Positions 42,884-46,964 of a stretch of 46,964 bases of DNA are shown here, piece by piece. Positions within the stretch are counted from its first letter, which is position 1, and each line of letters begins with the position of its first letter. Source of the DNA: Comamonas granuli NBRC 101663 (GTDB taxonomy: Bacteria; Pseudomonadota; Gammaproteobacteria; Burkholderiales; Burkholderiaceae_C); assembly GCF_000739995.1 (NCBI RefSeq), contig NZ_BBJX01000019.1, positions 1-46,964 on the forward strand, read 5' to 3'. The notes beneath the pieces are model-generated. The model was not told the DNA's origin, made no database searches, and worked only from the letters and a program-made list of their open reading frames with translations. The translations under genes were made by a program, and so were the position numbers.

Positions 42884-43324
42884 TCAGGCCGCCAGATCCC
42901 GCAATCGGCTCTCAATCTTGTCCGCGCTCAGTTCGGTCAGGTCGACGTCGTAGACGCCCGCCACACATTTGTTCACCTGGGGTGACAGCGCGGAACGCAG
43001 CTCGCCCAGGAAGGGGCTGGAGGCGACGATGGTCAAGGATTCGAAGTGCCTGTCGTTGCGGCCTTGGTCCAGCCGGTGCGACATTTCCCGGGCGAATTGC
43101 TGCAGGAGCTTGCGCCGCCGGGTCGTGCGCGGCTCGAACCGGATGCTGGCGCTGCTGGTGTCGCTGGCTCCATGGCCTGGCCTATCCTTGTCCTGGTCGT
43201 GCGCCTTGAGCCGGCCGTCCGGAAAGGGCACTGTCATCACAGGAACCAGCGCAGCGTCAGGCGCGGTGCGGCTCAACACCCGGGCCATCGATCCGTTGGC
43301 CACAAGAACCCAATCTGTCTTCAT
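42884..43324 (-). CDS. Host-attachment-family protein (PF10116-like)
   Basis: The 146-aa protein starts MKTDWVLVANGSMARVLSR, the typical opening of proteins annotated as required for attachment to host cells. It carries the later segments RKLLQQFAREMSHRLDQGRNDRHFESLTIVASSPFLGELR and VYDVDLTELSADKIESRL. The fold is related to eRF1/archaeal ribosome-release domains; the biochemical role is unclear despite the family name. The start at 43324 is supported by GGAG 7 nt upstream. A TTGAG-N4-CTCAA palindrome lies about 68 bp upstream. Homologues often sit in stress-response or low-oxygen gene clusters. Confidence 0.8.
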   Translation of the reverse strand: MKTDWVLVANGSMARVLSRTAPDAALVPVMTVPFPDGRLKAHDQDKDRPGHGASDTSSASIRFEPRTTRRRKLLQQFAREMSHRLDQGRNDRHFESLTIVASSPFLGELRSALSPQVNKCVAGVYDVDLTELSADKIESRLRDLAA

Positions 43325-43384
43325 GGGCGGCTCCACAAGCTAGGGACAATGCAGCCATCCTGCCTTGCAGCGCGCCATCTTCCA

Positions 43385-43398
43385 TTGAGTCTGCTCAA
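43385..43398. promoter_or_regulatory. FNR-like palindrome TTGAG-TCTG-CTCAA
   Basis: Both half-sites are exact. The centre lies about 68 bp upstream of the host-attachment gene start, a normal distance for an activator site. It has the same form as the sites at 40779 and 34513. Confidence 0.55.
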
Positions 43399-43457
43399 CG
43401 TCGGCCCTGCGACCGCAACAGCACCGCGCGGGCCCGCTGGCACGGGGCCCAAAAACA

Positions 43458-43488
43458 AAAGCCACCCCGCTGAATGCAAGGTGGCTTT
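43458..43488. terminator. Bidirectional intrinsic terminator
   Basis: AAAGCCACC (43458-43466) pairs with GGTGGCTTT (43480-43488) around a 13-nt loop. T-rich tracts follow on both strands (TTTGTTTTG on plus, TTTTGTTTTT on minus). It lies between the host-attachment promoter region and the phage-like genes. Confidence 0.75.
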
Positions 43489-43675
43489 GTTTTGCCGCTG
43501 GGGCAAGGGCAGCGATGACAAACCGCCGCAGATTCCATCAAGCCTTGGGACGGAGTCATTCGAAAAATGACTTGAAACCCGCATGAATGCTTGATTTTTT
43601 GCTTTAGAACTTTCTACTTGCCCCCATTTTTGCCCCCACAACACCGCAAAACCCCCCCGGCGGCCGGTCGCCAAT
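43489..43675. other. Non-coding junction region with hairpin and direct repeat
   Basis: No supported gene is seen. AGTCATT-CGAAA-AATGACT (43554-43572) forms a small hairpin, and TTGCCCCCA occurs twice in tandem (about 43618-43637). The segment is AT-richer than its surroundings and separates the chromosomal genes from the phage-like genes. It is a candidate attachment-site region, but the other end of the element is outside the window. Confidence 0.4.
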
Positions 43676-43698
43676 AAAAAACCCGGCGCATGGCCGGG
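43676..43698 (-). terminator. Intrinsic terminator of the phage-like gene unit
   Basis: On the minus strand CCCGGC-CATGC-GCCGGG is followed by TTTTTT (complement of 43676-43681). It lies about 130 bp after the last phage-like gene, with no other gene between. Confidence 0.75.
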
Positions 43699-43829
43699 CG
43701 GGGAAAAGTGGCCAGCTCACAGCGCCTTAATTGGCGCGTCCGCTGCTGGCCTGCATTGCTGTCAACCATGAACCACCAGCATGCACGGTGCCCCGGTACG
43801 AAGAGGGCTTTTTCATTCGGTGTCTAGGT

Positions 43830-44027
43830 TCACTTTTCGGCAAGCTCGGCTTGGAACCAGCCGATCACCTCGGCCGTGGCCTCAAGGTAGCCCTGGCGCC
43901 GCGCCCAAAACGAGGCGCGCTCGGGGTCTGCCATAGAGCTGGCGTAGTTGAAACGACAAGCCTGCATTTCCTCTTCCAACCAGGCGGTCAGCTCTGCAAC
44001 GCTGGGTGGCTTGGTGCGCCCGATCAT
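43830..44027 (-). CDS. Small phage-element protein, unknown (65 aa)
   Basis: The product (MIGRTKPPSVAELTAWLEEE...) is mostly helical by composition, with aromatic residues spaced along FWARRQGYLEATAEVIGWF. I do not recognise a family. Its start overlaps the capsid gene stop by 4 bp (44024-44027), so it is translated with the capsid protein. A head-completion or capsid-modifying role is possible from position only. Confidence 0.6.
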   Translation of the reverse strand: MIGRTKPPSVAELTAWLEEEMQACRFNYASSMADPERASFWARRQGYLEATAEVIGWFQAELAEK

Positions 44028-45076
44028 GCGCCACCCCGCACGATGCCGATGCGGCCCGCGAGCATGGCGCCAGAGGTCAGGAGTACGCGCAAATCCACCC
44101 CGTCGCTTTTGAAGGGGCGCTGCACATGGTAGTTCAGAGAGTCACCCTCCAGCGTGACCAGCGTCAGGCAGGGCACAAGCTCAGGATCACCCAACACCAG
44201 CCAGCGGCCGGCAGCCAGGCCCGGCAAGGTGCTGATCTGAATCTGACCGCCCATGTCTGCGTCGCAAATCAGCTTGCGCGCCAACATTTCCAGGCCTGGC
44301 TCGACAACCAGGTGCTTGGGCGCAATGTTGAGCGGTCGGCCTGTTGCGCCTTGGGTGCGCAGCATGCCAACGGCCTGACCTAGGGTTTCAGCGCTCAGTG
44401 CCGAAGCCACGGTGTTGGTGGCGTCGAATACCGCGCCGTCTGACAGGGCGGGTGCGTCCTCCACTGCACTGGCCAGCAATCCGGCTTCGACAGCAGCAGC
44501 CAGAGAACCGGCGCCGAGGAGCAAATTCACGAGGCTCTTGGTGTCGTTGCCCAGCAAGTCATCGCGACTGATCTCGAAAATCTTGGCGTAGCTTTGCATG
44601 CTCGCCAGGGCGTAGGCCGTGTTTTCATTGAATGCGCGGCGGCGGGAAATGACAGAGAACTCGCCATTCAGGCGCTCAAGACCCACGGCGGCATCGATCG
44701 AAAAGATCGACTGCGCCCGAAAGTCTGGAAGCTCCAGCGTGGCCGCGTAGGGCCGTTGGGTTGCGGCCTGGTATGCCTGCAGCAGCACGGGGGCCGTGTA
44801 CCTGCGGAACAGATCAAGAAAGCCGCTTGTCGCGGCGCCGCGCGCAACGACAGCAGAGCCACGCGTGCCAGCAGGGCCGGATTGTGCGCCGTTCAGCACA
44901 CCGAAGGCGTGGGCCACGGTTGCAAGGTCAAGGCTGCGCGCAATGGGGTGAAGGGTGCGCCCTGGCAGCGCTTGACCGAAGGCGTGGGCCATCCAATCGG
45001 GGGCGGCGGCGGCAACCTCGCGGGCGTCGAAGCGCTCGTAGTCGATGGGAGGCGGGCTGGTGGGGTTCATGGACAT
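44024..45076 (-). CDS. Phage major capsid protein
   Basis: The 350-aa protein resembles the capsid half of prohead protease/major capsid fusion proteins and related HK97-fold capsids. ATLELPDFRAQSIFSIDAAVGLERLNGEFSVISRRRAF is followed by YALASMQSYAKIFEISRDDLLGNDTKSLVNLLLGAG, and the C-terminal part includes FDATNTVASA and LVVEPGLEMLARKLI. No protease domain is attached. The start at 45076 (MSMNPTSP) has AGGAG 7 nt upstream, better than the ATG 6 nt later. The neighbours are small unknown genes and Nu1-like packaging genes. Confidence 0.7.
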   Translation of the reverse strand: MSMNPTSPPPIDYERFDAREVAAAAPDWMAHAFGQALPGRTLHPIARSLDLATVAHAFGVLNGAQSGPAGTRGSAVVARGAATSGFLDLFRRYTAPVLLQAYQAATQRPYAATLELPDFRAQSIFSIDAAVGLERLNGEFSVISRRRAFNENTAYALASMQSYAKIFEISRDDLLGNDTKSLVNLLLGAGSLAAAVEAGLLASAVEDAPALSDGAVFDATNTVASALSAETLGQAVGMLRTQGATGRPLNIAPKHLVVEPGLEMLARKLICDADMGGQIQISTLPGLAAGRWLVLGDPELVPCLTLVTLEGDSLNYHVQRPFKSDGVDLRVLLTSGAMLAGRIGIVRGGA

Positions 45077-45135
45077 GGGGTTTCTCCTTTGCATCCAATG
45101 TCCACGGTCCCCACTGCCCGCGCCCTCCCTTTTGG

Positions 45136-45534
45136 TCAGCCCTCCAGCATCAGCAAGGAATACAGCTTTCGCGGGGATCTGAGCATGCGCGTGCCGCGCA
45201 CCTGGTAGGCCCGCCACAGCGCCGCCTCGTGCGGCGTGAGGGTCAAGGCCTGCCCAGCTTGCAATGCAGGCAACAGCGCCCGTTCAAAGCGCCGCGCAGC
45301 CTGGGCCAGACGGGCGGCGGTCTGCCAGGTGGTGCACCCGTCCGTCGAGAGGACTCGCGCGGCTTCGACCAGGGCGGCGTTGCGCATGCGCACCCGCTGC
45401 GCGAGCCCCAGGCCCAGCGCCGTGGCCACCTCGCCATCATTCGCGGCGGCCAGCAGCTTGCGTGCCAGGTCGGCGGGCAGCATGACGTGTTCGCCAGCGG
45501 CGGCGCGCTGCAGCAGTTCGACGGCGGCGCTCAT
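45136..45534 (-). CDS. Phage-element protein, unknown (132 aa)
   Basis: The Ala- and Leu-rich, mainly helical protein begins MSAAVELLQRAAAGEHVMLPADLARKLL and contains ARLAQAARRFERALLPALQAGQALTLTPHEAALWRAYQVR. No family recognised. The start overlaps the preceding gene stop by 4 bp and the capsid gene follows 59 bp later. Position between packaging and capsid genes fits a head-related or regulatory role, which the sequence does not prove. Confidence 0.6.
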   Translation of the reverse strand: MSAAVELLQRAAAGEHVMLPADLARKLLAAANDGEVATALGLGLAQRVRMRNAALVEAARVLSTDGCTTWQTAARLAQAARRFERALLPALQAGQALTLTPHEAALWRAYQVRGTRMLRSPRKLYSLLMLEG

Positions 45535-45737
45535 GCTGCGCCCCTCTGCCGCACCACTGGTGCCAGCATGTACGACCCGCTACCCTTGGCCGCCTGGCTT
45601 GTTCGCTCCAACATGAGGCGCATGGACTCGCCCGGCAAGCGCACGATTTCAGGGATGACGCCATGGATGCCACGAAAGCCGATCACATCCTGTTCGTGAC
45701 ATGGCAGTATCAGAACCAGTTTCAGGGGTGCGTTCAT
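45531..45737 (-). CDS. Phage-element protein, unknown (68 aa)
   Basis: The product begins MNAPLKLVLILPCHEQDVIGF. It overlaps the Nu1-like gene stop and the next gene start by ATGA at both ends, which is the main support for it being real. No family is recognised and no membrane helix is clear, although the first 13 residues are hydrophobic. Confidence 0.55.
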   Translation of the reverse strand: MNAPLKLVLILPCHEQDVIGFRGIHGVIPEIVRLPGESMRLMLERTSQAAKGSGSYMLAPVVRQRGAA

Positions 45738-46276
45738 GGCGCGGACTCCTCGGCGGTGTCGTCGTCCTGGTCGTCACCAGCGCTCGGCATGGCATCGATG
45801 TGGTCAAAAACCGCCCGCTCGGTGGATCTGATCCACTCATTGCGCGCGTTGGCAATCACCTGCTGCAGCACTGTCTTGGCTTCGTCCGGCAGGTCGGGGC
45901 AGGCTTTGCGCAGCGCACCATCCAACTGGTCGAAGCGATCCACCACGGCACTGCTGGCCATGCCCAGCACATCGGCAAGCAGGCCAATGGGGGCGAATTC
46001 CTTGCGCGCCACGGCGTTCTTGATGGCCTGGCCCTCGCGCTGCTCACGCGCCAGGGCGGCGCGTTCCTGCACCAGGTCGAGGGTGGCGTTTTCGCCCAGG
46101 CGCCCGGCGGCCTGGTCGCGCAGGCGCTGGCAGTAGGCCAGCAGCAGCTCGCGCAGCGAACCAGAGCTGGGTAGCTTGCCCTCGGACATGAGCGTGCTCA
46201 CGGTGGGTTGCGCAATACCCACCAGTTCGCCAAACGCCGCCTGGGTGGCTTGTTGGTCAAGGTCAATCGTGGTCAT
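45734..46276 (-). CDS. Phage DNA-packaging protein, small terminase (Nu1-like)
   Basis: The 180-aa protein has an N-terminal helix-turn-helix (TQAAFGELVGIAQPTVSTLMSEGKLP, 10-37) of the type that binds packaging sites. It is followed by LRELLLAYCQRLRDQAAGR, LDLVQERAALAREQREGQAIKNAVARKEFAPI and a coiled helical region, the pattern of lambda Nu1-family small terminases. AAGGGG precedes the ATG. A large terminase gene would normally follow, but the next genes are small unknowns and the capsid gene. Confidence 0.72.
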   Translation of the reverse strand: MTTIDLDQQATQAAFGELVGIAQPTVSTLMSEGKLPSSGSLRELLLAYCQRLRDQAAGRLGENATLDLVQERAALAREQREGQAIKNAVARKEFAPIGLLADVLGMASSAVVDRFDQLDGALRKACPDLPDEAKTVLQQVIANARNEWIRSTERAVFDHIDAMPSAGDDQDDDTAEESAP

Positions 46277-46401
46277 GCAATAGCCCCCTTAGGAAGGTCG
46301 CGGAACAGTCCGAACACGCGGCTCGAATCACCCGCAGCAGAGGCCTTTTTGAAGGACCCGCAGAACCAGAAAGACACGGACAGAATCGGAAGCTTGAGCA
46401 C

Positions 46402-46890
46402 TTACCCATGGCGCCCACCCCGCGCACTCTCTGCCTCGCCCATGGCATCCAGGGTTCGCGACATCTCCGCAAGGACTCGCTCCACGTTGGATGCCAGTAC
46501 CCCCACAATTTCCTCCTCGCTGCGCCCGCAAATTTGAGGTGCCAGCATGGCAGGCAATCCTTCCAGGGCCAGGCGAATGGTGGTGCCCATTTGGGCCGCC
46601 ATGCGCTCAACATCGGCAATCTCGACCAGCTCCCCGAGTTCTTTGCGCGCCTGCGCCTCGGCCTGCAAGGCTGCGAAGTGCTCTCTCTTGGCGCGGGACT
46701 GGTCGTAATCAAAAAGCCCAGGGTTCTCGACACTGGCCACCTTCACGCGCGGCCGGATGTTTCTCTCCTTCCACTCCAGCGCTGCAGCGACTGAGGTGGT
46801 AGGCATTCCTCGGTCGGTGTACCTGGTGATGAGGCTGGGATCGACTCCCAAGGCGTTGGCCAAGTCAATTTTTTTCAGTCTGGTGCTCAT
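46402..46890 (-). CDS. Second Nu1-like packaging / terminase small-subunit protein
   Basis: The 162-aa protein has a helix-turn-helix at the start (KKIDLANALGVDPSLITRYTDRGMP). The Nu1/DUF1441-like segment SRAKREHFAALQAEAQARKELGELVEIADVERMAAQMGTTIRLALEGLP and a helical tail follow. The ATG at 46890 is preferred over the upstream TTG at 46899 because GGGAG lies 10 nt before it. The 125-bp gap to the next gene (46277-46401) holds no supported gene. Having two related small-terminase-like proteins in a row is unusual. Confidence 0.65.
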   Translation of the reverse strand: MSTRLKKIDLANALGVDPSLITRYTDRGMPTTSVAAALEWKERNIRPRVKVASVENPGLFDYDQSRAKREHFAALQAEAQARKELGELVEIADVERMAAQMGTTIRLALEGLPAMLAPQICGRSEEEIVGVLASNVERVLAEMSRTLDAMGEAESARGGRHG

Positions 46891-46964
46891 TGTTGACAAA
46901 CTCCCGAAATTGACAGCTTGATGGACGAATTCATCAAGTCACTAACTACAGATTCAACGGGGCG
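46891..46964 (-). promoter_or_regulatory. Upstream region with inverted repeat at the right edge
   Basis: CTTGATG-N8-CATCAAG (46917-46938) is a perfect 7-bp inverted repeat lying 27 bp before the start of the first Nu1-like gene, a position expected for an operator. The segment is AT-rich compared with its surroundings. A promoter is likely here but its boxes cannot be assigned firmly. Confidence 0.4.

Larger units (their letters stand above)
43676..46964 (-). mobile_element. End of a phage-like element or satellite (partial)
   Basis: Six tightly packed minus-strand genes, three pairs of which overlap by ATGA, include a capsid protein and two Nu1-like packaging proteins. The unit ends in a terminator at its left side and runs off the right edge of the window. 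No large terminase, portal, protease, tail or integrase gene is visible, so the element is partial in this view or reduced in reality. Confidence 0.65.

Noticed and set aside
43321-43674. 117-aa minus-strand frame, possible integrase tail
   Set aside because: The WGQKWGQVESS segment recalled phage integrase ends, but no catalytic motif is present, the frame crosses a terminator, and a match could not be verified.
1-46964. CRISPR array, tRNA or rRNA genes, transposase
   Set aside because: No regularly spaced direct repeats, no cloverleaf-like T-loop/anticodon patterns and no transposase motifs (DDE, tyrosine recombinase) were found by eye.

Overview
The window is high-GC DNA (visibly lower after about 34.5 kb) with dense, mostly co-directional genes and many 4-bp ATGA gene overlaps. 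Protein content and a recurrent AGCTGC...GCGCTT repeat point to a beta-proteobacterium of the Comamonadaceae (Acidovorax / Alicycliphilus / Comamonas type). That taxon call is inference from gene families and recollection of the repeat, not from a marker gene. No rRNA, tRNA or CRISPR array was seen.

Region 1 (162-2132): a PAS-AAA+-Fis sigma-54 activator, divergent from an Hsp15-like S4 RNA-binding protein. Region 2 (2192-14681, all minus strand) holds two adjoining units. The upstream one is pxpA, a fused pxpB-pxpC (KipI-KipA) and a biotin carboxylase-BCCP protein; together these look like a split urea-carboxylase-type enzyme. The downstream one is a TetR regulator with a palindromic operator at its own start, then a TRAP transporter (dctP, dctQ, dctM), an SMP-30 lactonase-like protein, a cyclase-family hydrolase, a fumarylacetoacetase-like hydrolase and an M20 amidohydrolase. 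This is an uptake-plus-hydrolysis pathway of unknown substrate.

Region 3 (14847-33273) is a two-sided catabolic module for alicyclic acids. On the plus strand, badH-badI-aliB-aliA-badK encode activation, desaturation, hydration, oxidation and ring opening of cyclohexanecarboxylate to pimeloyl-CoA, with a BadR-like MarR gene divergent from badH. On the minus strand a pim-like operon (hydroxyacyl-CoA dehydrogenase, two acyl-CoA dehydrogenases, thiolase, ETF:quinone oxidoreductase) would beta-oxidise pimeloyl-CoA. A LysR gene is divergent from it, and the two promoters appear to share one palindrome as -35 element. A LivHMGFK ABC transporter follows badK and is the likely importer. The 3-hydroxyacyl-CoA dehydrogenase has lost the N-terminal hydratase domain of PimF/FadB but keeps a remnant linker.

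Region 4 (33335-43324) carries an MDR-type oxidoreductase and then a lower-GC stress or low-oxygen-like locus: a SYLF protein, an FNR-family regulator, an exported bactofilin-like membrane protein, a flavodoxin, a stand-alone lipoyl domain, E1 beta and E1 alpha of a 2-oxoacid/acetoin-type dehydrogenase, a zinc alcohol dehydrogenase, a NarL-type regulator with a degenerate receiver, and a host-attachment-family protein. Three TTGAG-N4-CTCAA-like palindromes lie in this locus and are candidate sites for the FNR-family regulator.

Region 5 (about 43.5 kb to the right edge) is one end of a phage-like element: two Nu1-like small-terminase proteins, two small unknown proteins, a major capsid protein and a 65-aa unknown, closed by an intrinsic terminator. 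No large terminase, portal or tail gene is visible, so it may be a degraded prophage or a capsid-encoding satellite. Five copies of an inverted repeat family sit at 4.8, 13.2, 20.2, 26.1 and 28.6 kb; the 13.2-kb copy lies inside a reading frame and encodes the linker of the KipI-KipA fusion.
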